This document shows positions 1-5,788 of a DNA stretch of 16,566 nucleotides, one piece after another. Made by a program: the position numbers and the translations under genes. Origin of the DNA: Candidatus Pacearchaeota archaeon (GTDB lineage: Archaea; Nanoarchaeota; Nanoarchaeia; Pacearchaeales; GW2011-AR1); NCBI GenBank assembly GCA_002690445.1, contig NZER01000462.1, positions 1-16,566 on the forward strand. The letters are read 5' to 3'. How positions within the stretch are numbered: position 1 is the stretch's first letter; every line of letters starts with the position of its first letter. The notes beneath the pieces were generated by a model. It was given only the letters and a program-made list of their open reading frames with translations, made no database searches and was not told the origin of the DNA.

Positions 1-143
1 CTTGTATGATGAAAGTGAGCAAAACTTCCGTAAATAATCGGCTGAATTTTATTATCTTTGCAAATTGAAATTATCTCCCTTGCAAATGGAATTAGTTTTT
101 TAAAGTGTTCTTTATTTTTTGGATACGATTTTGATTTTTTCAT
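1..143 (-). CDS. Nucleotidyltransferase-like protein, N-terminal part (cut by window edge)
   Basis: This minus-strand frame is open to the left edge and gives 47 residues beginning MKKSKSYPKNKEHF. Near the edge it reads PIIYGSFAHFHHT. The Gly-Ser-Phe after a hydrophobic strand matches the first motif of Pol-beta-type nucleotidyltransferases; the acidic Asp motif would lie beyond the edge, so activity cannot be judged. The chosen ATG at 143 is preceded by GGGTGGG, which could serve as a weak ribosome site. An in-frame ATG at 155, directly after the TGA of the upstream gene, is an alternative and would add MGGG. The gene follows the 156-788 gene by 12 bases and is probably in one operon with it. 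The frame is fairly secure; the family call is tentative. Confidence 0.55.
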   Translation of the reverse strand, partial: MKKSKSYPKNKEHFKKLIPFAREIISICKDNKIQPIIYGSFAHFHHT

Positions 144-155
144 CCCACCCCCCAT

Positions 156-788
156 TCAACCCCGCCCCTCCAGCAAAGCATAAGGCGTCTGCTTGTGAAT
201 CACAAACCGATTCCCAATCATATCAGAAACAATCCCGTTAAGAGAAAAATGGTCTACAGCTGCACGGAACATCCCGTCCAAAAGCGGGATGCGCGCCTTT
301 TCAGAAACAGTTTCAAAAATATCAGTTATTTCTTCCTGAGTTAAACGAATCTGCGTAAACTGCCGCCGCCCCGCCCGAATAATCACCAATGGCTGTTCCG
401 GACCCGGGCATTCAATTGTAGAAACAGAAGTGTCCCCAAGCATAGGAGCAATTTTCCCATAATCTGCATCAGCCTCCCCCCCGCCCGCACCACCCCTAAC
501 CGCCGGAGGAGCCATAACCCTCTGCTGCGGATGAACAAGCAGCGGTCTGGCTGGTAAAACTTCCTGAGCAGGTTCTACTAATTCTTCTTCAAATTTTTCT
601 GTCTGCCCCTCTCTCAAAGAGGCCTGTGCAACTTTCTGAGAAACCCGCGGAACTAAATCAGCATCAATAACATGTTTTTCATCATAAGAAATCTGGTGAG
701 ACAAAATATTCCGAATAACAGCAAGAGTTAGAGTTCTTACAAACGGACTTTTCGCCATCACCTTAATTTCATAATCTACAGAGCCCAT
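156..788 (-). CDS. Two-part protein with Pro/Gly/Ala linker, function unknown
   Basis: The protein has 210 residues. An N-terminal part (about 1-70) is followed by a low-complexity linker rich in Pro, Ala and Gly (about 70-105, containing APPAVRGGAGGG). A folded C-terminal domain (about 115-210) reads from IECPGPEQPLVIIRAG to GNRFVIHKQ. The C-terminal pattern of a short strand, a basic turn, LTQEEITDIFE and FVIHK vaguely resembles the N-terminal domain of GspE/CpaF-type secretion ATPases, but no Walker A or B motif is present. That resemblance is inference only. The start ATG overlaps the upstream stop by one base (TAATG), so translation is probably coupled to the coiled-coil gene. The linker coding sequence is much richer in G and C than its surroundings. 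Confidence 0.75.
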   Translation of the reverse strand: MGSVDYEIKVMAKSPFVRTLTLAVIRNILSHQISYDEKHVIDADLVPRVSQKVAQASLREGQTEKFEEELVEPAQEVLPARPLLVHPQQRVMAPPAVRGGAGGGEADADYGKIAPMLGDTSVSTIECPGPEQPLVIIRAGRRQFTQIRLTQEEITDIFETVSEKARIPLLDGMFRAAVDHFSLNGIVSDMIGNRFVIHKQTPYALLEGRG

Positions 789-1186
789 TATGATCTTGGA
801 AGCGGTCTCGGTTTAAAAGCCCCAATCGCTCCGACCTCTGGCTCATGCCTTTTTCTTAATTTCGACTCCATCAAAACCAACCCCTGCGCAATTGTCTTAT
901 TCTGGTCAAGCAGCGAATCAATTTTCTTCAGCATCTCATTATCATCTTCATGCTTCCCCCCAACCAAACTCTTCGCCGACTCTTCAAAAACTTGCAGCAA
1001 TTTCACAATCTGCCCAGATAAATTTTCAAACCGAATAGACAAATTCGTCATCGCCTTCTGCAGCCCCACAAAATTCTCAATCAACAACTCCTCCCGCTCC
1101 CGCCCAGTCATCTTTTTCTTTTTTACCTTCACAGAGGAAATTTCCTTAGACACCCCAATACTCCCTTCCCCTTTCTTTTTTACCAT
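788..1186 (-). CDS. Small coiled-coil protein, function unknown
   Basis: The protein has 132 residues. A Lys-rich N-terminus (VKKKGEG, KVKKKKM) is followed by two amphipathic helical segments (about 28-70 and 82-112) with heptad-like spacing, such as LLIENFVGLQKAMTNLSIRF and MLKKIDSLLDQNKTIAQGL. A basic Pro/Arg tail ends in PRPLPRS. There is no signal peptide or membrane segment. A TATA-like ATTTATAAAG at 1209-1218 lies about 27 bases before the ATG, which fits a leaderless transcript and supports this start. It is the first gene of a probable operon with the 156-788 gene and the edge gene. I do not recognise a family. A structural or scaffold role with the next protein is only a guess. Confidence 0.75.
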   Translation of the reverse strand: MVKKKGEGSIGVSKEISSVKVKKKKMTGREREELLIENFVGLQKAMTNLSIRFENLSGQIVKLLQVFEESAKSLVGGKHEDDNEMLKKIDSLLDQNKTIAQGLVLMESKLRKRHEPEVGAIGAFKPRPLPRS

Positions 1187-1547
1187 GTTTTACATAAGAT
1201 AAACTTCTTTATAAATATTGCGAGAATGTTAGTCCGGGTTATAACTGAACCCCAATCCAAAGCAATAAATGACTTTGAATTTCCCGCCGAGTTTAGTAAT
1301 CAGAATTATCTTTCCTCACGATTTATTTAGCATTTTACGATGTGAAAAGAGGAGTTGTGGCATTAATAAAAATGTGTGCGAGAGCGGGAGCCGTGAGCAA
1401 TTTGCTCTCGATTACATTTCTCCACGAGCGAGAGAGTGAATTGCGAAAATAAGGCGGCGCTCGAGCTGGAGTGAAGTCTGATTTTATCAAATTATTTTAA
1501 GATAGACCATCTATCTCTAGGTTATACACGAGAAACAGGACGCACAA
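1187..1547. other. Noncoding stretch between coiled-coil gene and tRNA-Trp
   Basis: No convincing gene is present. The part near 1187-1220 carries the TATA box of the minus-strand coiled-coil gene. A hairpin with GGGTT/AACCC arms and a 7-base loop lies near 1237-1253. A second weak hairpin (CAAAG/CTTTG) lies near 1259-1278. The rest is mainly repeat copy A, described separately. Past that, 1518-1547 is the 3' flank of the tRNA-Trp gene. Confidence 0.6.
1329..1517. repeat. Dispersed noncoding repeat, copy A (longer)
   Basis: The block 1329-1386 matches 13547-13603 at nearly every position, including CGATGTGAAAAGAG and CATTAATAAAAATGTGTGCG. A second matched block, 1451-1502 (AAGGCGG, CTCGAGC, TGATTTTA, TTATTTTAAG), matches 13611-13657. 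Between them, copy A carries roughly 55 extra bases that contain a GAGAGC/GCTCTC inverted repeat. The element ends with a short palindrome (AGATAG, 5-base loop, CTATCT). No reading frame is conserved between copies. It may be a small RNA gene, a MITE-like remnant or a shared boundary element. Orientation and function are unknown. Confidence 0.7.
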
Positions 1548-1671
1548 TGGGAACAGGAGGAATTTAACCCCCACCCCTCGGGTTCTCACGAATTGCAATC
1601 GTAAATCTGTCGAATAGTCGACAGCGATTCGTTCGCTGGAGCCGAGTAGACTAACATTATCCGATGCTCCC
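1548..1671 (-). tRNA. tRNA-Trp(CCA) with intron
   Basis: The acceptor arm GGGAGCA pairs with TGTTCCC (one G-T pair), and A73 ends the gene; no CCA is encoded. The D arm is GGAT/GTCT. The anticodon stem CTCGG pairs with CCGAG and frames C-T-C-C-A-G-C with anticodon CCA. The T stem GGGGG pairs with CCTCC. A 53-base intron (1583-1635) sits between positions 37 and 38, the canonical archaeal place. The spliced length is 71, as expected. A T8-A14 pair and an A15-T48 Levitt pair are present. Oddly, position 19 is T and position 56 is A instead of the near-universal G19-C56. A TATA box centred near 1698 lies about 27 bases upstream. Confidence 0.88.
1583..1635 (-). other. Intron of tRNA-Trp
   Basis: This 53-base segment lies between G37 and C38. 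The 3' cleavage bulge reads AA^C, and the intron ends ACGAAT/ATTCGT pair (1627-1632 with 1588-1593), giving a relaxed bulge-helix-bulge for the splicing endonuclease. Inside is a perfect 7-bp hairpin with arms CTGTCGA and TCGACAG. No C/D-box guide motifs (RUGAUGA, CUGA) were seen, unlike the tRNA-Trp introns of some haloarchaea, which carry a guide RNA. Confidence 0.8.
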
Positions 1672-1693
1672 ACAAAAAACCATAACAACTCCC

Positions 1694-1713
1694 CTATATA
1701 AATTTTTATAAAC
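1694..1713. promoter_or_regulatory. Divergent TATA region for tRNA-Trp and 1734 gene
   Basis: CTATATAAAT at 1694-1703 reads as a TATA box on both strands. On the minus strand it lies about 27 bases before the tRNA-Trp start. A second box, TTTTATAAAC near 1705-1713, lies about 25 bases before the ATG at 1734, giving a leaderless mRNA. Confidence 0.6.
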
Positions 1714-1733
1714 TCCTAATTCCATTAATTTTT

Positions 1734-2060
1734 ATGGCAGAAGGAGAAAGGACAGGAGATGCCCAATTAACAGATTTCCAAAAAGGTTTTAACACAGGAG
1801 CGCAGTATGAAACATATAAAAGAGAAATAGAAGGATTTTTGGAAAAAATTAGGCCTTATGGCAAGGGTGGTATCGAACATATGAGATATTGTCTAAGAAT
1901 GGCAAAATCGTATCATCAAAGAATGATAGCTTTCCCCCAAGATCATCTTACAAATTTAGCAAAAAATTTTGCTAAAGAATTTGGAGACGCAATCGATCGA
2001 GCAGAAACAACTGTCCAAGGACTAGAAGCACGCGTGCCACAACCTACACCAACTTCTTAA
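1734..2060 (+). CDS. Small soluble protein, function unknown
   Basis: The protein has 108 residues, is mostly helical by eye and has no signal peptide or membrane segment. Charged and aromatic helices run from about residue 14 to 95, including FNTGAQYETYKREIEGFLEK and HMRYCLRMAKSYHQRM, with a short Pro/Thr tail (PQPTPTS). No catalytic motif is visible and I do not recognise a family. The ATG lies about 25 bases after a TATA box, so the mRNA is probably leaderless. The 3' end overlaps the convergent PIN-like gene by 17 bases. Confidence 0.65.
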   Translation: MAEGERTGDAQLTDFQKGFNTGAQYETYKREIEGFLEKIRPYGKGGIEHMRYCLRMAKSYHQRMIAFPQDHLTNLAKNFAKEFGDAIDRAETTVQGLEARVPQPTPTS

Positions 2061-2727
2061 TCTTCTCAATTTCCCGCGAAGAAATAGCAGCCCCATTAAA
2101 CTTCACACCATAAAGCAAAGCATCCAGCAAAACTTTATTTTTCTTCAACTCAAACAAGTTCTTTTTATAAGCAACATAAAGCAGCTCAGCAGAACGAATA
2201 AATTTAAACCTCTCCAACTCTTTCAATTTATCAATATCAGCATCTATATCTGTATGAAGTTTCTTTTCCATCAAATGCTCTAGCTTCTCAGGAGCCTCAG
2301 TCAGCATCCGCGTCGTCCTCTCATCAATAACAATCACATTATTACACTTGCATAAATTAGCAAAAGCCAAAAGAGACGCCTCCCCCTCATGAATCAATCC
2401 GATTTTATCCCCAGTTTTCTCATCGCGAAAAGCAGAATTAACACTTTTCAAAATCTTTTTAGCTTCCCTGTTTAAAACAGAATCAGAAACAAACTTAGAA
2501 GACAAAACCAAGACACCTTTTTCAATTAAATGTGACACCTTAACACCTTCAAGTGCATACTTTTTAATTTTCAACGGCCGATCAACAACTTCCTTCTTAA
2601 CATCAGGTGTAATCACAAACTCGCCGTCAAATTCTTTTTTCAATTTTTCTAAAATAGGCAAAAGTCCATTCATAGTCAGAGATATAATCGGACCTGCATC
2701 AAACACCAGAAATTTTTTTGGTTTCAT
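2044..2727 (-). CDS. PIN-like domain protein, probable ribonuclease
   Basis: The protein has 227 residues from the ATG at 2727. The first strand with its Asp (KFLVFDAGPIISL, D10) and the later acidic positions E46 (VKKEVVD), E114/E116 (IHEGEASLL) and D135 (VIVIDERTTRM) follow the order of metal-binding acids in PIN-fold RNases. At 227 residues it is longer than VapC toxins (about 130), with a helical C-terminal extension from about 145. A GTG at 2730 would add one residue; ATG at 2727 is preferred because it overlaps the GNAT stop by one base (TGATG), suggesting coupled translation. No antitoxin-like gene is adjacent. It could be an RNA-processing enzyme or an orphan toxin; the target is unknown. 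Confidence 0.75.
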   Translation of the reverse strand: MKPKKFLVFDAGPIISLTMNGLLPILEKLKKEFDGEFVITPDVKKEVVDRPLKIKKYALEGVKVSHLIEKGVLVLSSKFVSDSVLNREAKKILKSVNSAFRDEKTGDKIGLIHEGEASLLAFANLCKCNNVIVIDERTTRMLTEAPEKLEHLMEKKLHTDIDADIDKLKELERFKFIRSAELLYVAYKKNLFELKKNKVLLDALLYGVKFNGAAISSREIEKIKKLV

Positions 2728-3155
2728 CACAACCTCTTATCCAATAGAACAACTTCCTTGCTTGCTTTGTAATTTAGTTTTTTATAAAAGCCAGACGCCT
2801 TAGATTTAATATAGGCTGTGAACCTTATTATATTAACTCCCTTCTTTTTGTAAAATCCCTCAACAAACGCTAACAAACTTTTACCAACACCCTTTCCCCG
2901 ATATTTTTCGGTCACCCACAATTCATCGATATAAGCGATTCTCTTATTTGCAGAAGAAAGCCCAGCAAGAACAAATCCAATAACCCTTCCATTAAGTACT
3001 GCAACCCACAATTCTTTCTTCTTCAAGGAAGGCTTAAAATTATCAGTCACTTTCTTCTTAGTCCACTTCTGCAGATAGGGCCGCTTCTTACTCCCAGTCA
3101 TAAAAATACTTACAATCTCTTTCAAATCTTGCTTCTTAGCCCATCTAATCTTCAT
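2727..3155 (-). CDS. GNAT-family N-acetyltransferase
   Basis: The protein has 142 residues, the usual size for a single GNAT domain. The acetyl-CoA pyrophosphate loop is clear as YRGKGVGKSLL (residues about 85-95), preceded by the strand IAYIDELWV and followed by the helix FVEGFYKKKG. A C-terminal YKKLNYKAS matches the late GNAT Tyr segment. It probably transfers acetyl from acetyl-CoA to an amine, but the substrate cannot be read from the sequence; it resembles RimI-like enzymes. GAGGAGATT lies just before the ATG as a ribosome site. The gene sits between the mini-ORF at 3152-3211 (ATGA overlap) and the PIN gene (TGATG overlap), which points to one polycistronic mRNA. Confidence 0.88.
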   Translation of the reverse strand: MKIRWAKKQDLKEIVSIFMTGSKKRPYLQKWTKKKVTDNFKPSLKKKELWVAVLNGRVIGFVLAGLSSANKRIAYIDELWVTEKYRGKGVGKSLLAFVEGFYKKKGVNIIRFTAYIKSKASGFYKKLNYKASKEVVLLDKRL

Positions 3156-3211
3156 CTGAAAATCTCCTCTTGTTTGCGAAATTTATTTCGTGAATAACTG
3201 GTGATTTTCAT
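3152..3211 (-). CDS. 19-codon mini-ORF coupled on both sides
   Basis: The frame reads MKITSYSRNKFRKQEEIFR and then TGA. Its ATG overlaps the stop of the 3208-3768 gene (ATGA), and its own TGA overlaps the GNAT ATG (ATGA). Both junctions carry GAGGAGATTTTC followed two bases later by ATGAA, so the sequence looks like a small duplication of the translation-initiation region. Inside is a palindrome, CGAAAT AA ATTTCG (near 3176-3189). It could be a translated spacer that carries ribosomes to the GNAT gene, a real basic micropeptide, or chance. Confidence 0.4.
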   Translation of the reverse strand: MKITSYSRNKFRKQEEIFR

Positions 3212-3768
3212 TCGAAAATCTCCTCAGCAATTTTCACTCTCTCTTGAACAGGCAAAGTCTCAGAAGCAAACGCCTCAGAAATAGAAGATTGCCCAATATA
3301 AGTAGACAAGTCCCAAAGAGAAACTCCCAAAAGTTTCGCAGTCTGCTCTGAACTCAGACCATGCTCGTACAATTTAAACGCCTTGTTAATCTCGGCTTTC
3401 CGAAAAACATCCTGAATATACAATCCTAAATCCTCATCAATTTCATTCAGGCAATTCCTAATTGCCCCAACAGCCTCCCGAAATTTCTCAATATCATTCT
3501 TCTCTAAACTTTTTATTGCAATATCAAAATTTTTTATAAGAGTTTTATAAAAAACATCCCACCCCGCCATCTCCCGGTAACGCTCCCTTTCCAAAACCTT
3601 GCCCAGCGCATAAACCAAAACAGCCACAACCACATTATCCCCATCCTGAGAAATCGCCGCCGTGTGAATAGTCTGATTCGAAAGATGCTTCACTCTCACC
3701 ACATCACCCGTATCAAATGCTTCGCGCGTCTCCTTCAAAATCCTCAAAATGTGCTCTACCTCTTTCAT
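3208..3768 (-). CDS. Helical protein with C-terminal HTH-like segment
   Basis: The protein has 186 residues and is almost all helical by eye, with no signal peptide. Residues about 1-125 form helices such as VEHILRILKETREAF and VVVAVLVYALGKVLERERY. Residues about 134-165 read GLSSEQTAKLLGVSLWDL, which looks like a helix-turn-helix (GxSxxQxAxxLGVS). A DNA-binding or adaptor role is possible but not shown. I think related hypothetical proteins occur in DPANN genomes, but I cannot check that. The ATG lies about 25 bases from a TATA box shared with the divergent PIN gene at 3819, so this is probably a leaderless first gene of the operon leading to GNAT and PIN. Confidence 0.75.
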   Translation of the reverse strand: MKEVEHILRILKETREAFDTGDVVRVKHLSNQTIHTAAISQDGDNVVVAVLVYALGKVLERERYREMAGWDVFYKTLIKNFDIAIKSLEKNDIEKFREAVGAIRNCLNEIDEDLGLYIQDVFRKAEINKAFKLYEHGLSSEQTAKLLGVSLWDLSTYIGQSSISEAFASETLPVQERVKIAEEIFE

Positions 3769-3786
3769 ATAATTTCTTAATTCATT

Positions 3787-3798
3787 AATTATATAAAT
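3787..3798. promoter_or_regulatory. Bidirectional TATA box
   Basis: AATTATATAAAT is near-symmetric. Its centre is about 25 bases from the start codon on each side (3768 minus, 3819 plus). Both genes would be leaderless, and a single TBP/TFB site could fire in either direction. Confidence 0.55.
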
Positions 3799-3818
3799 CT
3801 TCCTTATCTCATATTCTC

Positions 3819-4190
3819 ATGAAAATCTTACTAGACACAAACTTCCTCTTAACAACAGCAAAGCAAAAAATAGATTTTGACAGCTTAGCTAATCAGTTAT
3901 TTGACCAAGAAATTGAATGGGTTGTCCCGCTTGAAGTTTTAAAAGAATTAAAACAATTAGCAGAAAGGCAGGGTGAAAAAACCGCAGACAAAGAATCAGC
4001 AAAACTTGCATTGCAGTTAGTAGACAATTTTGATAATGTCCCGCTCGGAACTGACACAGTTGACAACGGAATTGTGAGATATGCAAAAAACAACCAGGTC
4101 ATAATCGCCACCCTAGACCGGAATCTCAAAAAAAGATTTGACAACAAAATACTCACAATCAGAGGGAAAAAAAGTCTGGAAATTATTTAA
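3819..4190 (+). CDS. PIN-domain protein, Fcf1/VapC-like ribonuclease
   Basis: The protein has 123 residues, a typical single PIN domain. The conserved acids are in order: D6 in MKILLDTNFLL, E43 in VLKELKQL, D79 or D82 in GTDTVDNGI, and D100 in VIIATLDRNLKKRF. The D-N-x-I and ATxDxxLK pattern is closer to the archaeal Fcf1/Utp24-like PIN group than to classic VapC toxins, so rRNA or tRNA processing is as likely as toxin activity. No antitoxin gene precedes it. A TATA box about 25 bases upstream fits a leaderless ATG. The last bases overlap the convergent RelE-type gene by 4. Confidence 0.82.
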   Translation: MKILLDTNFLLTTAKQKIDFDSLANQLFDQEIEWVVPLEVLKELKQLAERQGEKTADKESAKLALQLVDNFDNVPLGTDTVDNGIVRYAKNNQVIIATLDRNLKKRFDNKILTIRGKKSLEII

Positions 4191-4435
4191 TCATAAATAT
4201 TCTTCCTACGCCCAATCCTTAACACTATAACTTTATTCATTGAAATGACAATATCAACAACTGCCCGATAATCACCTATTCTTAACCTCCATAATTTTCC
4301 GCCTTTTAATCTTCTTAGAAATCGGAATGGATTCTCTCTAATTGAATAAATTTTATTTAATATAATCTCAGCATCCTGCTTGGGCAATTTTTTTAAAAAA
4401 TCTTCTGCATTCTTTTCAACTTGAATAGAGTACAT
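4187..4435 (-). CDS. relE: RelE/ParE-superfamily toxin
   Basis: The protein has 82 residues. It has the RelE core pattern: an initial strand (MYSIQVEKNAEDFLKKLP), a helix (DAEIILNKIYSIRENP), then basic strands LKGGKLWRLRIGDYRAVVDI and VIVLRIGRRKNIY. The Arg in WRLRIGDYR and the terminal GRRKNIY are the usual basic active-site and tail positions of RelE-type mRNA interferases. Family members usually cleave mRNA on the ribosome; ParE-like relatives instead poison gyrase, and the sequence alone cannot exclude that. It starts one base after the antitoxin stop, as expected for a cotranscribed antitoxin-toxin pair. Confidence 0.88.
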   Translation of the reverse strand: MYSIQVEKNAEDFLKKLPKQDAEIILNKIYSIRENPFRFLRRLKGGKLWRLRIGDYRAVVDIVISMNKVIVLRIGRRKNIYD

Positions 4436-4436
4436 T

Positions 4437-4673
4437 TTACCTAAGAGTCACTCCCAATTCTTTTGCAACCTGTTCAATAGGTTTCACTCTTCCTTTTTTC
4501 ACATTTTCAAGTGCTATTTTAATATCTTCAATCTCTCCCTCACTTAAACTTTCTTCTTCACAACTATCTATTAGCACATTTAATAACTCATCATAAGATT
4601 GCCTCTCACAATGCTTAAGATTTTTTAGTCTTTCAAGAGTTCCGAGATTTATCTGTATTGTTGTTTTGTCCAT
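4437..4673 (-). CDS. Ribbon-helix-helix antitoxin partner of RelE
   Basis: The protein has 78 residues. The N-terminus TTIQINLGTLERLKNLK reads as a DNA-binding ribbon (alternating T-I-I-L) followed by a helix. A second helix (SYDELLNVLIDSCEE) completes a ribbon-helix-helix fold. The acidic, helical C-terminal half is the likely toxin-wrapping part. It would repress its own promoter and neutralise the toxin that follows one base later. Directly upstream of the ATG is a perfect 9-bp inverted repeat spanning the TATA box, a strong candidate operator. The transcript is probably leaderless because the TATA box is about 26 bases before the ATG. Confidence 0.82.
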   Translation of the reverse strand: MDKTTIQINLGTLERLKNLKHCERQSYDELLNVLIDSCEEESLSEGEIEDIKIALENVKKGRVKPIEQVAKELGVTLR

Positions 4674-4675
4674 GT

Positions 4676-4701
4676 TATATAGTAACTATAACTACTATAT
4701 A
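4676..4701. promoter_or_regulatory. Palindromic operator and TATA of the toxin-antitoxin operon
   Basis: Arms TATATAGTA (4676-4684) and TACTATATA (4693-4701) are perfect inverted repeats with an 8-base spacer that contains a further ACTATA. The outer arm overlaps the TATA box of the minus-strand antitoxin, and the inner arm ends 2 bases before its ATG. On the plus strand the same TATA (ACTATATAAATA) lies about 28-33 bases before the ATG at 4733. Binding here would block both directions. Confidence 0.72.
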
Positions 4702-4732
4702 AATATTCCTATAGTTCAGCATTCAGTCAATA

Positions 4733-5068
4733 ATGCAAGGAAAATTATTTAAACTTCTAAAAGACATAATAAATATGGAAACAAATCTCGACGTTAAGAA
4801 AAAATTTGATAAAGCTCAAAAAGAAACACCGGATGATATTATGGGTACTTGTGTAATCTGTAAAAAGAAAGGAATTACCAAATGTGATCATAAATCTCTT
4901 TGTGCAAAACATTTTATAATGCTCGAAGATGAAGAATGCATCAAAGCATACTTACAGATGGATATCACTGACGATGGTAAGATTACAGAACCTAAAGAGA
5001 TACAAATAGAAATAAAAAAACAAATGCCAAAAGTTTACGAACAATTAGAAGGATTCTTTGAAGTATAA
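4733..5068 (+). CDS. Small putative zinc-binding protein, function unknown
   Basis: The protein has 111 residues. A cluster of metal ligands lies at residues about 40-59: CVICKKKGITKCDH, then SLCAKH, giving C-x2-C, C-x-H and C-x3-H in the style of a treble-clef or B-box finger. Flanking segments are helical and charged (DVKKKFDKAQKE; EIQIEIKKQMPKVYEQLEGF). No known family is recognised. An in-frame ATG at residue 15 is an alternative start; the first ATG fits the TATA spacing. It shares its promoter region with the toxin-antitoxin operon and might be affected by that operator. Confidence 0.65.
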   Translation: MQGKLFKLLKDIINMETNLDVKKKFDKAQKETPDDIMGTCVICKKKGITKCDHKSLCAKHFIMLEDEECIKAYLQMDITDDGKITEPKEIQIEIKKQMPKVYEQLEGFFEV

Positions 5069-5155
5069 CTAGGTAGTATTCTCATAACAAATCAAAAAGG
5101 TTCCCCAAAAACCCCCCTACAAAAAGCTTTTAAACCAAATTTTTCTCATTTAATT

Positions 5156-5785
5156 ATGTTCTATTTAGTTGAAGTCGAAGATCATGTTAGAGTAGAGCCG
5201 AAGTTGTTCGGGCTAGCTACTGCTGAAGCTGTCAAAGAACAATTACAAGAAACTTACTCCGGGTTTCAGGACAAAGAACTCGGCACAGTTGTCTCTGTTT
5301 TAGAAGTTCTTAATGTAGACGAAGGCATCATAATCCCGGGCGACGGGGCAGCCTACTACAAATCACAGTTCAAATTAATTGTCTTCAGACCAGAACTACA
5401 AGAATTAGCTTACGGAACCATAGACGAGATCACAAGTTTCGGTGCATTCATCAATCTGGGCGTAATTAAAGGCATGATTCACATTTCACAGACAATGGAC
5501 GACTATGTTTCATTCTCAAAAACCGGCTCACTAACAGGCAAGGACGGGAAAAGATCACTAAACAAAAAAGATGACTGCATTGCACGGATCGTCGCAATTT
5601 CATATAAAGGTGAAGAGCCAAAAATCGGATTAACAATGAGACAGCCCGGCTTAGGAAAATTAGACTGGGTGCAGACAGAAAAAGAAAAATCAAAAAAAGA
5701 AGCAGCAAAACTTGCTAAACTAGAAGAAAAAGCAGCTAAGTCTGAAACTAAAAAACCATCTAAATCTGCAAAAGAGAAAAAATAA
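5156..5785 (+). CDS. rpo7: DNA-directed RNA polymerase subunit Rpo7 (E')
   Basis: The protein has 209 residues. The N-terminal tip domain (about 1-80, MFYLVEVEDHVRVEPKLFG) and an S1/OB domain (about 82-165, YGTIDEITSFGAFINLGVIKG, then MIHISQ) match archaeal Rpo7, the counterpart of eukaryotic Rpb7. With Rpo4 it forms the stalk of RNA polymerase and binds emerging RNA. Family members are usually 180-190 residues. Here a Lys/Ala/Glu tail of about 35 residues (KKEAAKLAKLEEKAAK and on) is added. A TATA-like CTTTTAAACC at 5128-5137 lies about 23 bases before the ATG (leaderless). It heads the operon with spt4, S24e and S27ae, the conserved archaeal order. Confidence 0.95.
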   Translation: MFYLVEVEDHVRVEPKLFGLATAEAVKEQLQETYSGFQDKELGTVVSVLEVLNVDEGIIIPGDGAAYYKSQFKLIVFRPELQELAYGTIDEITSFGAFINLGVIKGMIHISQTMDDYVSFSKTGSLTGKDGKRSLNKKDDCIARIVAISYKGEEPKIGLTMRQPGLGKLDWVQTEKEKSKKEAAKLAKLEEKAAKSETKKPSKSAKEKK

Positions 5786-5788
5786 AAA

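Noticed and set aside
1230..1290. Possible tRNA suggested by a GGGTT/AACCC hairpin with 7-base loop
   Set aside because: The loop gives no valid anticodon or T-loop on either strand, and no acceptor pairing was found.
1583..1602. A hairpin with a 7-base loop T-T-G-C-A-A-T that looks like a tRNA-Cys(GCA) anticodon arm on the minus strand
   Set aside because: No D or T arm matches it. It lies inside the intron of tRNA-Trp, whose acceptor, anticodon and T stems all pair around it.
1497..1688. 63-residue open frame on the minus strand
   Set aside because: It covers the tRNA-Trp gene and has no domain or start signal; the tRNA explains the sequence.
3889..4156. Two minus-strand frames across the PIN gene at 3819
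   Set aside because: They are shadows of the PIN frame, which has all four acidic motif positions and a well-placed TATA box.
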